Source: Flavobacteriales bacterium (GTDB lineage Bacteria; Bacteroidota; Bacteroidia; Flavobacteriales_F; PHOS-HE28). From it: a stretch of DNA of 64,000 nt. Shown here piece after piece: positions 51,522 through 62,000 of the stretch (position 1 is the first letter of the stretch; the number at the start of each line of letters is the position of its first letter). The position numbers and the translations under genes were made by a program. The stretch lies in contig JADKGB010000009.1 in NCBI GenBank assembly GCA_016717225.1, forward strand, positions 62,001 to 126,000, given 5' to 3'. The notes under the pieces were generated by a model. The model was not told the origin of the DNA. It did no database searches and saw only the letters and a list, made by a program, of their open reading frames with translations.

Positions 51522-53294
51522 ATGAAGAAGTTCCTGTTCTCAAGCCGTTCTGCAGCATCCCTTTCGAAGGCGATCATACTGACGACCTCCTGTGCGACCG
51601 TGCTCAACGTTAGTGCGCAATCGCTTGCGGACGCTATCAAGCTTACCGACAAGGAGCAATTCGAAAAGGCGACCCTCGCGTTCAATGCCTTGCTTACGGC
51701 TGATCCACAGAACGGTGAAACCTGGTTCTACTTGGGCGAGAACTACTGGAGCAATGACCGCTCGGATAGTGCTGATTTCTGTTACAAGCGCGGGGTTGGT
51801 GTATCGCCGAAGTTTCCATTGAACGAGGTGGGTATTGGCAAAGTCATGTGGTTACGTGGTCAGGTGGTTGAAGCGCAGGCACAGTTCGATAAAGCAGTAG
51901 CCATTTCATGTGACAAGGCGAACAAGTGTTCCAAGCCCTTGCAAGCCAGTACCTACCGCGAAATAGCCGAAGCGCTTGCACAAGGCAATAGCAAGAACCT
52001 CGCGAAGGCGCTGGAGTTCGTTGCCAAGTCGCAAGAGTTCGACCCGAAGAACCCAGAAACCTTCATCCTGAAAGGCGACATTCTCTTCGATCAAAATCCC
52101 ACGGATGGCGGCACCCCGTTGGAGAACGGCTTCAAACCAGCCATCAATCTGGACCCGCTGAATGCCAAGCCTGTCGCGAGAAAGGCCTTCATGTACTATC
52201 GCGGCAAGAACTTCGCGGCATCCATTGAGGAGTATACCAAGGCCATCGCGATCGATCCTTCTTTCGCGCCAGCGTACAGTGGCCGTGCGGAAGCCTACTT
52301 CATGGCGCGCGACTTCGAGAAGGCCACAGCTGACATGAACAAATACCTGGAGCTGAACAAGGGCAGCCAGAGCGCACGGATCCGCAATGCGCAATTCTTG
52401 TTCCTGGTGAAGAAATACGATGAGAGCCTAACCGAGATCCAAGCACTTGAAGCGGAAGGAGTGAAGAACATTGTGCTCGTTCGTCTGAAAGCATATGACC
52501 TGACCGAGAAGGCGGATTTTGTAGCTGCTGAAGCAACAATGAAAGCCTATTTGGCCGAACAACCCGAAGCCAAGGTCATCAGCCTCGACTATGAGTATCT
52601 GGGTAAGATCTACCAGGGCCTTGTGCCGAAACCGGTTCCTCCTACGCCTCCTGCTCCGGGTGCTGCCGCTACACCGCCCCAGGTACCCGGAATGACCATG
52701 AACTACGATTCTTTGGCTGCCGAGATGTACTTGAAGGCTGCCCGAATGGACCGCAGTAAGGGTTACCTCTTTGCCGATGCGGCAAAGGCCTATTCGAAGG
52801 CAAAGCTTTTCGATAAGGCCATTGCTGCGATGCGGGAGAAGATCGCACAAGGCAAACCCGAGGCGAACGACTATTATTTCTTAGGTGACGCAGCGAACAA
52901 GGGAAAGCGCTGGCTCACCGCGGATAGCGCTTGGGCAACCTATATCCAGCGAAATGGTGAAGTCTATCAGGGTTACAAATTCCGCGCGCGTGCCCAGAAC
53001 AATTTGGACAGTGCGGAGGTCAAGGCCTTTACCGCAAAGCCGTTCTACGAGCAGGTATTGCTGAAGATGAAGCCCGAAGAGAAAGAGAAGTACAAGGCCG
53101 ATCTGGAGGAGGCGCTCAACTATATGGGACTGTACAACTTGTACAATACGGAGGCGAAGGACCTTCCGAAGGCACGTTGTTATTTCGAAAAGGTAAAAGC
53201 GTTGAACGCGGGCACGAGCATCACCAAGCAGGTGAACGAGGTAATGCTCCTCACCAAGGACCTGAAGGATGTGGTTCCTGGAAGTTGTGATTGA
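51522..53294 (+). CDS. Tetratricopeptide-repeat protein, exported
   Basis: The 590-residue product has a signal peptide (MKKFLFSSRSAASLSKAIIL to NVSAQ) and many TPR units: GETWFYLGENYWSNDRSDSA, AYSGRAEAYFMARDFEKATA, NYMGLYNLYNTEAKDLPKAR. A proline-rich linker, PKPVPPTPPAPGAAATPPQ, splits the repeats near residue 370. TPR arrays usually bind protein partners. It follows the PstS-like lipoprotein gene by 15 bases, so it likely acts in the same periplasmic module. The exact partner is unknown. Confidence 0.85.
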   Translation: MKKFLFSSRSAASLSKAIILTTSCATVLNVSAQSLADAIKLTDKEQFEKATLAFNALLTADPQNGETWFYLGENYWSNDRSDSADFCYKRGVGVSPKFPLNEVGIGKVMWLRGQVVEAQAQFDKAVAISCDKANKCSKPLQASTYREIAEALAQGNSKNLAKALEFVAKSQEFDPKNPETFILKGDILFDQNPTDGGTPLENGFKPAINLDPLNAKPVARKAFMYYRGKNFAASIEEYTKAIAIDPSFAPAYSGRAEAYFMARDFEKATADMNKYLELNKGSQSARIRNAQFLFLVKKYDESLTEIQALEAEGVKNIVLVRLKAYDLTEKADFVAAEATMKAYLAEQPEAKVISLDYEYLGKIYQGLVPKPVPPTPPAPGAAATPPQVPGMTMNYDSLAAEMYLKAARMDRSKGYLFADAAKAYSKAKLFDKAIAAMREKIAQGKPEANDYYFLGDAANKGKRWLTADSAWATYIQRNGEVYQGYKFRARAQNNLDSAEVKAFTAKPFYEQVLLKMKPEEKEKYKADLEEALNYMGLYNLYNTEAKDLPKARCYFEKVKALNAGTSITKQVNEVMLLTKDLKDVVPGSCD

Positions 53295-53393
53295 ACACGG
53301 TTGCGGGTGTTTGATCCGATCCGGTTTGTTGTAAACGATCGTTCGAAAAGCCTGCGGATCGCGTACTTCTATATTTGGACGTAACACCACCTC

Positions 53394-54185
53394 ATGTTTC
53401 TTTCCCTGCGCAAGCGCTACTCAGATTGGATCATCAAGTCCGCCTTTGAGCGGATAAGCCCCAAGCGTTTGTTGGTGCAAGCCCTGAAGGGAGATGATGT
53501 TGAATGCTCCTGTTGTGGTGGGAAGTTCCTGGCCTTCATGCCGTTCGGGACAGCGAAGAACAAACGACCGCATTGCCTTTGCCCACAGTGCGGCACTTTG
53601 CCCCGGCATCGGCTCATGTGGCTCTTTTTGAAGGAGCGCACGCAATTACTGAAGAAGCCGATGCGGCTCCTTCACATTGCGCCGGAGACGTTCTACTTCA
53701 ACACGTTCAGCAAGCACCCGTTGGTGGATTATGTGGCGGGAGACATGTTCATGCCTGGCTACAAGTATTCACCGGGCACCATAGACCTCGACGTTACAGC
53801 GATCCAATTCCCGGACGGGAGTTTCGATGCCGTGATCTGCAGTCATGTCCTGGAGCACGTGCCAGATGACGTGAGGGGTATGCGTGAACTATGCCGAGTG
53901 CTGAAGACAGGGGGCTTCGCCATCATTCAAGTACCCATGCTACCTGGCTTGGAGCGAACGGATGAGGACACGAGCATCACAGACCCGTTGGAACGGGAGA
54001 GGCGTTTTGGACAACACGACCATTTCAGGATCTATGGCCTCGACCTGAAGGATCGCTTGGAAAGTGCTGGATTCCTGGTGGAGGTGGTTCCGTTCTGCGA
54101 CAAATTCACGAAGCAGGAAATGTTCCGATACGGTCTGCCTGCGGGAGAGGATGTCGAGGCCTATTACTACTGTGTGAAGGCCTGA
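53394..54185 (+). CDS. Class I SAM-dependent methyltransferase with zinc ribbon
   Basis: The 263-residue product has an N-terminal zinc ribbon-like motif (CSCCGGKF and CLCPQCGTLPRH, about residues 38-68), then a methyltransferase fold with LLHIAPETFYFNTFSKHPLV, GTIDLDVTAIQFPDGSFDAV, ICSHVLEHVPDDVRGMRELC and TGGFAIIQVPML. The SHVLEHVPD and FDAVICS motifs are those of type-11 methyltransferases. The substrate is not known; zinc ribbon plus methyltransferase is common in Bacteroidota cell-surface loci. It is flanked by unrelated genes, so no pathway is implied. Confidence 0.85.
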   Translation: MFLSLRKRYSDWIIKSAFERISPKRLLVQALKGDDVECSCCGGKFLAFMPFGTAKNKRPHCLCPQCGTLPRHRLMWLFLKERTQLLKKPMRLLHIAPETFYFNTFSKHPLVDYVAGDMFMPGYKYSPGTIDLDVTAIQFPDGSFDAVICSHVLEHVPDDVRGMRELCRVLKTGGFAIIQVPMLPGLERTDEDTSITDPLERERRFGQHDHFRIYGLDLKDRLESAGFLVEVVPFCDKFTKQEMFRYGLPAGEDVEAYYYCVKA

Positions 54186-54220
54186 GTGTTCGCGTCGGAT
54201 CGGCTGCACGAACCGTTCTA

Positions 54221-56092
54221 TCACCGCAGCAAAGTGACCATCCCATACTTCAGCTGCCTGTCATTGGAATCACCGTTCCACGTGGTGTATCGAACTGACC
54301 AGATATACACGCCTTCAGGCGAGCCTCCACCGTCCCAAGTAATGCTCGGTCGATCGGCAAAGAAGATCTCCTGGCCCCAGCGGTTGAATATTCGAAGCTC
54401 GTATTCATCAAGAACGCACGCACTCGACCCTAGAAAACGGTCGTTATTTCCATCTCCGTTCGGCGTGAACACGTTCGGAATGAACAGTTCACATTCACAC
54501 GGTCCCAGCTCCACGATCACGGTATCCGAAACGGAACAGCCCAGGCTATCACGCACCAAAAGCCATACTTCACCGGCTTCGCGCACCAAGGCGTTCATCC
54601 CCGTTCCACCATCGTTCCAGAGGTAGCTTTCGAAGCCGGACGGACCGTGCAACTCGATCTCTTCACCTGTGCATATGGCCAAGGAGTCCTGTTCCAAAAG
54701 TGAGAATGGCTCTGCCGCGGTGATCGACACGTTCACGCTATCGCGCAGGGTATCGCAAGTGAAAATGACCATCACCGAGTAAACACCTGCTTGGTCAACA
54801 ACGATGGAGCTCGAAGTCTCTCCATTAGACCATAGGAACGTGGGTGCGGGGTTTCCGAATTGGGCGGTGATCGCTACCAGGATATTGTCCGCACACGTGG
54901 TGGTATCGTCCCAAGCGATCAGTTCCTGCGTTGGCGGTGTTTCCCGCATCCAATCATTGGACAAGCTAAGCGTGCAATAGCCCGGCGCTATCGATACGCC
55001 GTCCAGAATGAACCCACAACCAGATCCTACGACATCGGGGAAGTTCACTTGTGCCAGTTTTTGGGCAGCATCCCACCGAGCGATGTACAATTTTCCGTCG
55101 AGGCCGAGCTGCATGCCACCGAAGTATGCCGCGTTCAATTCGCCGATCACTAACTCCGTTCCAAAGGGGTTCGACGCGTTGAGGTCGTATTGGTAAAGCG
55201 GGCTGTTCGGGTAACCGAAATTGCTCCAGTACAACACTCCGCCATTGGGGGAGAACGCCACGCCATATCCCCAACTGCTCCCACCTTGCCCAGGCTGAGT
55301 GGTGAAGATGCCGTTGGTTAAAGCGCCAGTGGAATTGTCGAAATCCAGCAACTCGAGGAAGCACAGATCGCCTGGAGAATCGTTCCACGTGCTGGCAATT
55401 CGGTCACCTGCGTACGAAACATCCATGCAGCCCAAAGCCGCTTGCGTATCGTTCGGGTTCGAATCCATCACTACTTGGCCGGCATGCGATACCACAGGCT
55501 CGGAGATACCCCCGCAGGTTACCAAGTACGCATACCACTCATCTGTTCCGAACTTCCGCGCAAGCACCCATACGTCGCGCCCGTTGGCGTGGTACGTGGC
55601 GGTGAGCTGTTCTGTTGATCCTTGAAAAAGCTGGAGGTTCTTCAGTGTAACATCTCCATAACCCCCGTTCAGCGACATGTCGATCACGGACCAGGTCATG
55701 TGGTCGTTTCCGCTGAATTGGCCCACTTGCGATGGCACAGTAAAGAGGTAGTACAGGTTGGCATTGCCGGGGAAAGGCACGATCACCACTCCTTGGGCAC
55801 TGGAAAGGTTGCCGCCCATCCCGGTGCCATTGGGCATAGGGGTGTTCGAGCGGTCATATACCGTTTCTCCATCCGTATAGAACAAGCCCATTCCAGAGGG
55901 GTCCGAAATACTCGTGCAGCCCTCGAACGCATTGATGGCGCTACCGGTGAAGGCTGCTGGTGCGCCACCGCTGAAAGTGAGCCCCGCATTGCTGCCGAAA
56001 TACCAATTGGTGTGTTGGTTCTGGGCGATGCATCTTGATGGAACGAATATGACCAAGAGTGCAGGCATCGTCAGGTGCACAAGACGGAACAT
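54221..56092 (-). CDS. T9SS type B sorted secreted protein
   Basis: The signal peptide is MFRLVHLTMPALLVIFVPSR (start 56092; the frame extends to 56158). A beta-propeller-like region follows in the middle (GDVTLKNLQLFQGSTEQLTA, AFSPNGGVLYWSNFGYPNSP), then two Ig/PKD-like parts (ILVAITAQFGNPAPTFLWSN and FESYLWNDGGTGMNALVREA). The gliding-associated, type B C-terminal sorting domain begins at CECELFIPNVFTPNGDGNND and runs to SNDRQLKYGMVTLLR. The product is about 623 residues and should be exported by T9SS and attached to the cell surface. Type B domains often occur in adhesins. The ligand is unknown. Confidence 0.85.
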   Translation of the reverse strand: MFRLVHLTMPALLVIFVPSRCIAQNQHTNWYFGSNAGLTFSGGAPAAFTGSAINAFEGCTSISDPSGMGLFYTDGETVYDRSNTPMPNGTGMGGNLSSAQGVVIVPFPGNANLYYLFTVPSQVGQFSGNDHMTWSVIDMSLNGGYGDVTLKNLQLFQGSTEQLTATYHANGRDVWVLARKFGTDEWYAYLVTCGGISEPVVSHAGQVVMDSNPNDTQAALGCMDVSYAGDRIASTWNDSPGDLCFLELLDFDNSTGALTNGIFTTQPGQGGSSWGYGVAFSPNGGVLYWSNFGYPNSPLYQYDLNASNPFGTELVIGELNAAYFGGMQLGLDGKLYIARWDAAQKLAQVNFPDVVGSGCGFILDGVSIAPGYCTLSLSNDWMRETPPTQELIAWDDTTTCADNILVAITAQFGNPAPTFLWSNGETSSSIVVDQAGVYSVMVIFTCDTLRDSVNVSITAAEPFSLLEQDSLAICTGEEIELHGPSGFESYLWNDGGTGMNALVREAGEVWLLVRDSLGCSVSDTVIVELGPCECELFIPNVFTPNGDGNNDRFLGSSACVLDEYELRIFNRWGQEIFFADRPSITWDGGGSPEGVYIWSVRYTTWNGDSNDRQLKYGMVTLLR

Positions 56093-56454
56093 GCTGCGAA
56101 GACAGGAAAATCCTGCAGAACGTTGCTCGTAGCACTCCTTGAAGCCGAACACAACCATTGTGAACCGCTTGGTTGGTGACCAGTGGTTGCGCCGTTTTCA
56201 GTAACGAACGGGTTTACCCGAACGAACTTCAAGAACACAGGGCTCAGGACCCCATAGATGGCGAGAAACTATATGGGGCATCATAGCCCATCATTTCCGG
56301 TCGTTCTGTAATTCAAAAATGACTTCAACCGGCTCCCCGATCGTTGTAGAACATACTATGGCGTGTACCATATCGCCATTCAAATCGCGCGAGAGCGCCG
56401 TCGAAACAATGGTCATTCGCCGATACTCAGGCACCACATAAGGGGAGGTATGCA

Positions 56455-56715
56455 TCAGGAAGCCTTTCGTAGATCGATCGGCCGAACCGTGCTCACTTCG
56501 CCATCAAGCACCATGAGGATCAGGTTCTCGCCATTCACATCCGTGAGCTGTACCTGGGTTATAGGGCCTTGCACTGGACCCGTCTTCAAGATATTGCCTT
56601 CAGGGTCGCAAATGTCGAACAAGGCTTCCTCAGACCCAGGCTCATAGTCGAACATCAGCAGTCGTTCGAGCTGGTCTATTCGAATATGAACCTTATGAAG
56701 TGGAATTGGAGCCAT
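56455..56715 (-). CDS. Small beta-rich protein resembling a T9SS sorting domain
   Basis: The frame reads MAPIPLHKVHIRIDQLERLL, MFDYEPGSEEALFDICDPEG, NILKTGPVQGPITQVQLTDV and NGENLILMVLDGEVSTVRPI. The alternating strands, D-x-x-G turn and final R-P-I-x-L are like a T9SS type A sorting domain, and the next remnant upstream also looks like T9SS cargo. Standing alone without a signal peptide, it is likely the remnant of a lost larger gene, or a small cytoplasmic protein. The bases 56159-56454 show no gene. Confidence 0.4.
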   Translation of the reverse strand: MAPIPLHKVHIRIDQLERLLMFDYEPGSEEALFDICDPEGNILKTGPVQGPITQVQLTDVNGENLILMVLDGEVSTVRPIDLRKAS

Positions 56716-56787
56716 ATGTGATAGGTGTCGGTCGTTCAAACGTGAACGAGGTCGATTCGGTTTCACATGAATGATCGCGCCGCACGT

Positions 56788-57087
56788 CTAGAAATTTTGC
56801 AGGTCAACCGGCCTTATCACGCCGAACCACTTGATCACGCGCTCACCAATGCCTGGCGCGTCGACGTGGCAGATATACGCTCCACCCGCAATTGGGACCT
56901 GGTGGAAGTTCTTCAGGTCCCAACTTGTTAGAGTGCAACTCCATGCGTTGGCCATTATTTGGGCCGAGTTCGAAGGATGAGCGCCCTTGGTTCGTGTTGG
57001 CCCCAGGGCAAGGGCATGTAGTGCAGCAGCGGTAGAAAAAAGAAGGAGAAATGTTCTGGTCTTCGTACGGTTTACGAAGACGGTCAT
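56788..57087 (-). pseudogene. Collapsed T9SS cargo remnant (leader joined to C-terminal end)
   Basis: The 99-residue frame joins a leader (RTFLLLFSTAAALHALALG) to SWDLKNFHQVPIAGGAYICH and VDAPGIGERVIKWFGVIRPV. The second part resembles the distal end of large Bacteroidota secreted proteins, where the last sorting-domain strands read LPIASGVYLIHV-like. The middle, normally several hundred residues, is missing, so this is an internal deletion remnant. It lies just upstream of the sorting-domain-like frame at 56455 and reads the same way. The 278 bases up to 57365 (57088-57365) contain no gene. Confidence 0.5.
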
Positions 57088-57365
57088 GGTGGTGGGTGTG
57101 TTAGTTCATTTGATCGGTTATCGGTTAAGGGGATGTGATCAGCGGACAAAAAGTAAATGGCTCAGTTGCCCTGGTCGTTGAAGATCCAGATGCCGCAAGA
57201 AGTGTTGAATGTGTTCATGGCAACAAGGGTTTGTTTTGAATGCAACGCCAAACTACTTGCATGCGCTGGGTGCCAACCCTTGTGAACGAGCAACGGTGAT
57301 ATGGAATAAGGGAACGGAAAGCACGGGTTGTCATAACTCTTCGGGCACAACTACTTTCGACCCGC

Positions 57366-58148
57366 ATGGATACCCCACGATTGCGCGCACTGTTGGTGGA
57401 CGATGAAGAGCTGGCGCGAGAGAATCTGCGCATGATGCTCGCCGACGGCTGTCCCGAGGTGAATGTTGTTGGTACGGCGGATGGACCGAACGTCGCCCTC
57501 CGATCCATCAACGAACTGGATCCCGATCTGCTTTTTTTGGATATCCGTATGCCCAGTGGCACCGAAGGGTTGGACCTGCTGGAGGCCATGCCCGATGCAC
57601 GCTTCATGGTGATCTTCGTTACCGCGTTCAAGGACTACGCCGTGCAAGCTTTCCACAGCAATGCGGTTGATTATGTCCTGAAGCCGATAGACCCCGATGA
57701 ACTGCGCGCTGCGGTGGACAAGGCGTTGCGCCGTTGGGAGCTGATGCGCAACACACACGCAGAGGGTCAGCGGTATCGAGATGACCTGAACGAAGCGGTT
57801 CGCACCATCAAACAACACGGTGCCTCGCCGCGACTTGCCGTGGACCATGCAAAAGGATTCAAGCTGTTTGAGCCGCACACCATCATTCATTTGGAAGCCG
57901 ATGGTAATTGTACACTGCTGCATTTCACCGATGGAAGCCGCTACCTCGATACCCGCACGTTGAAGGTGTATGAGGATATGTTGGATCCGCTGCAGTTCTT
58001 GCGTGTGCATCGCTCGCACTTGATCAATGTGGAGCAATTGCGCGAATACCTGCGCGACGATGGCCATTGGGCCGTGATGAAGGATGGAGCTCGCGTGCCC
58101 ATCGCGCGGGAACGCGTGCAGGCTTTTGTTGAGGCGATGAGGGGTTGA
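57366..58148 (+). CDS. LytTR response regulator 1
   Basis: The 260-residue product has a receiver domain (LLVDDEELARENLRMMLADG, the phospho-aspartate in LLFLDIRMP, the threonine in FVTAFKDY, the lysine in YVLKPIDPDEL) and a LytTR DNA-binding domain (IIHLEADGNCTLLHFTDGSR, FLRVHRSHLINVEQLREYL). A linker spans residues about 125-160. It would bind direct-repeat promoters after phosphorylation. A second regulator of the same type starts 110 bases downstream, and a sensor kinase after that, so both may be its cognate partners or form a cascade. Confidence 0.93.
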   Translation: MDTPRLRALLVDDEELARENLRMMLADGCPEVNVVGTADGPNVALRSINELDPDLLFLDIRMPSGTEGLDLLEAMPDARFMVIFVTAFKDYAVQAFHSNAVDYVLKPIDPDELRAAVDKALRRWELMRNTHAEGQRYRDDLNEAVRTIKQHGASPRLAVDHAKGFKLFEPHTIIHLEADGNCTLLHFTDGSRYLDTRTLKVYEDMLDPLQFLRVHRSHLINVEQLREYLRDDGHWAVMKDGARVPIARERVQAFVEAMRG

Positions 58149-58257
58149 CGATCCACTATTCCATTTCAACGGCTCGCTCAGTGGTTCGCGCGGCCGATAA
58201 GATGATCGATGTCACGTGCGATCGTCCCTCTACATTACTCGCGCTAAACCCTTCACC

Positions 58258-59016
58258 ATGCCATTGCGTGCCCTGATCGTTGATGATGAATCCGATGCCC
58301 GGGAAAACCTGCGCATCATGTTGGAGGACAACTGCCCCGAGGTGCAGGTAGTGGCGATGGCAGGCAGTGCCGAACAAGCCCGATCGATGATCGAGGAACA
58401 CAAACCGCAAGTTCTTTTTCTCGATATCAAAATGCCGGGGGAGGACGGCTTCTCGCTACTGCGTTCGGTAGCACATCTCGAGCTTCCTGTGGTGTTCACA
58501 ACGGCCTATGACGAGTTCGCGCTGCAAGCGTTCAAGCAGAATGCGCTCGACTATTTGGAGAAACCCATCGATCCCGAGGAGTTGAAACGGGCGGTTCGGA
58601 AACTCTCCAAGCTCACCAGCGATCCAGCTGCAGGGGCGCAACATGTGAGCGCGTTGGAAGCGTTGATGAACGACCCTGGTTCACCCTTGAGCACACGCGT
58701 AGCCGTTCCAAGTCGTGATGGCTTGGTACTGATCAAACACGAGGACATCATGTACCTTGAGGCGAGCGACAGCTACACCACGGTCTTCACGCGCGATGGC
58801 AAACGCACCATCAGCAGCAAGCACATCCGTGTGTTCGAGACCAACCTCGATCCCAAAAAATTCTTCCGTGTGCACAAGAGCTACATCATCAATTTGGAGC
58901 ACCTCAAAGGCTTCAGTCGTGGCGAAGGCAACATGGCGGTGCTGGATAGTGGCTCGCTCATTCCTGTAAGTCGCAGGCGCTTGCCCGATTTCCTTTCCAT
59001 GATCAATACGTTCTGA
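58258..59016 (+). CDS. LytTR response regulator 2
   Basis: Start at 58258 (MPLRALIVDDESDARENLRI). Its receiver aspartate is in VLFLDIKMPGEDGF, with FTTAYDEFALQAF and YLEKPIDPEEL, and a LytTR output domain (IMYLEASDSYTTVFTRDGKR, FFRVHKSYIINLEHLKGF). It is 253 residues and parallels the regulator at 57366 across its whole length, a tandem duplicate that has diverged. Its stop codon overlaps the ATG of the sensor kinase (TGATG), so the pair is translationally coupled. This makes it the more likely cognate regulator of that kinase. Confidence 0.93.
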   Translation: MPLRALIVDDESDARENLRIMLEDNCPEVQVVAMAGSAEQARSMIEEHKPQVLFLDIKMPGEDGFSLLRSVAHLELPVVFTTAYDEFALQAFKQNALDYLEKPIDPEELKRAVRKLSKLTSDPAAGAQHVSALEALMNDPGSPLSTRVAVPSRDGLVLIKHEDIMYLEASDSYTTVFTRDGKRTISSKHIRVFETNLDPKKFFRVHKSYIINLEHLKGFSRGEGNMAVLDSGSLIPVSRRRLPDFLSMINTF

Positions 59017-62000
59017 TGCGTTCGTTCCGCGATCTGTGGTTCGCTCCATTTTTGTTCAGCGCTATTGCGCACGCGCAACAATTCGGATTCACACAATACA
59101 CTCCGAATGATGGTCTTGCACAGAGCCAGGTAAGGGCGATAGCGCAAGATGCGGAAGGCTACTTGTGGTTCGGAACGCTTGGTGGTGCCAGCCGGTTCGA
59201 TGGACACACGTTCACGAATTATGCGTTGCAAGAAGGCTTGCCGGATGCACAAGTGAACGCAGTGTTCTGTGCCAAGGATGGAACGGTATGGCTGGGTGCA
59301 GGTGGTTCGCTGGTCGCCTTCGAAGGGAAACGGTCGCGCACCATAACACTTCCATCGGCTGCACGCGAGGCGCGTATTCTTTCCTTGGCCGAATTGCCGA
59401 ATGGTGATCTTCTTGTGGGCACGGATGGATCCGGATTGTTGCGATGCAGTGGCGACAGCATAGTGCCGCTCCCGGGATTCCCGTCCGATACGGCCAGCAC
59501 TGTGCGGGCTCTATTGGTTCTTTCTTCCGGCGAAGTGGTCGTTGGCACACGGGCAGGTGCCTACCGTTGGAACAACAACTCTTGCTCGGTGATCGAGCTG
59601 GGGCCGGGTGTGGAGAGTATCAGTGCGTTGGCCCGCGACAAGGAAGGAACACTTTGGTTCGGCACGTTCAGGGACGGTCTGTACGGATCGAAGAGCGACG
59701 GGTCGTTGCTCGCGTTCGATGAAAAGAACGGTTTGCTCCAGGACAACGTGCGCGCGCTATTGGTGGACGCGAAAGGAAAATTGTGGATTGGCACCAAGTT
59801 CGGCACGAACGTATTGGAGAAGGACAGATTGCGATCATTCACGGTACACCAAGGCATGCCGAACGATAATGTGTGGTGCCTGTTCGAAGATCGGGATGGG
59901 AGTGTTTGGATGGGAACCGATGGTGCTGGAGCGTTGCGATACGCCGGTGATCGATTTGTGACATGGACCGTGGCCAATGGCTTATGCAGTGACCTGGTAA
60001 TGACCATGGCTGCCGATGCCCGTGGAGATCTTTGGTTGGGCACCTATGGAAATGGAATTTGCCGAATGGATGGCATGGCCTTGCTGAGCACATCCGAGGG
60101 CTTGCGGAACAACACGATCTGGTGCGCGTTGACAGCACCCGACAGCAGTCTCTGGTTCGGCACCACGAATGGGTTGGTGCATCTGCGCAATGGCGTTGTG
60201 ATACCGTTGGACAGCACACGTAGCCTGAGCGAAACGCGTGTGCTCGCCTTGCATCGTGATACGGATGGAACATTGTGGTGTGGCACTCGGGAGGGCTTGG
60301 CCATAATTCCTCCTCAAGGCCCTGTGCAATTGCTCAACAAGGACGACAGAACCCTGTTGCGTTCGGTGCGTGCGATCGTGGAGAACGAGGATGCACACCT
60401 GCTGGCTACCGACCTGGGTGTTGTGCGTATGCGCAACGGTGTTACCGAACAATGGTCCACTGCGCAGGGATTGTGCGACAACACCATTCAGTGCTTGCTC
60501 GTGGATGCCGCCAAGCGTACCTGGATCGGAACCACCAATGGCTTGGCTTGCCACGACGGAAAGCGGCTGATCAACTTGCGGCTTGGAACAGACTTCGGAT
60601 CCAACTATATCGACCTCTTGCTCGATGACGGAGCGGGTCTTATCTGGGCAGGCACGAACAATGGCTTGTTCCGTTTCGACCCGGACAGTCTGTTGCTCGA
60701 TGCGGCCAATAAGGAACACTTTACCGCGGTGGACGGGATACGTGGAACAGAGTGCAACCTGAACGCGGGTTTTCGGGACGCCCAAGGGCGCTTGTTCTTT
60801 GGCACCAACGCGGGTTTGGTTATGCACGACCCTGCCCGCGGTTCAGCTAGCGGTCCCTCACAAGGTCTTGCTGTGCGCCTTACGAACCTGCGTTCGTTCA
60901 TGTTGACCACGGATTGGAGGGGCCAATGCGACAGTGTTGATACACGAACGGGGCTACCCGCTGGATTGGACCTGGTGTACCGGAAGAACCACCTCACCTT
61001 TGATTATACCGCTATCGCCTTGGCTGATGCGGATCGGGTACGGTTCCAGTATCGACTGCTCGGATTCGACCCTGATTGGCTGCCTCCCACCGACGCACGT
61101 TTCGCCAGCTATTCCAATCTGCCGCAAGGTGAATATGCGTTCCAGGTGCGCGCCTCCCGGAACGGCCATGGTTGGGGTCCGGAAACCTCTTTCCCCTTCC
61201 ATATCGCGCCCCCTTATTGGTTGCGCTGGTGGTTTTTCCTGGGCTGCGCTTTTGTGATAGGATCGTTGGCTTTTGGGGTCATGCGCTTCCGATCCATTCG
61301 CCGTGCGAGGCAGGAAAAGACCCGGCAGCTCATGTTGCGCTCACGCATGTTGCAGTTGGAGCAACAAGCCTTGAACGCCAATATGAACCGGCACTTCATT
61401 TTCAATGCGCTCAACAGTATCCAGTACTACATCAATCGACAGGATCGCATGGCGGCGAACCGCTACCTCACCAGTTTCGCCAAGCTCATTCGCAAGAATC
61501 TGGACGCTAGCCGGAACGATACTACCACGCTTGCCGAAGAGTTGGAGCGGCTGGACCTGTACTTGGTGTTGGAGCACATGCGTTTCAAGGATAAGTTCAT
61601 GTATGAAGTGATGATCGACCCGACTGTGGATACCCACCGGATCGAATTGCCCGCCATGATGCTGCAACCTTACGTGGAGAACAGCATTTGGCATGGCATC
61701 CTGCCAACGGAACGCCCTGGTACGGTCTCCATCAGGGTTTCGGCGGGTATTCCCGGGCATGTCAGGATCACCATAATGGACGATGGGATAGGGGTTGAAA
61801 CCAGCCGAGAACTCAAGAACGGTAACGGTTCCGACCACATTTCGAGGGGTATTGAGATCACCAAGGGCCGCGCCGATGTGCTGCGGCGGCTGGGCTTATC
61901 GGACATACGGATAACAGGCCCTGAACAACTGCACGATGCCTCTGGTCAACCATCCGGCACTTCGGTCACCATCGAACTCCCTTCCAAGGAAAGCGTATCA

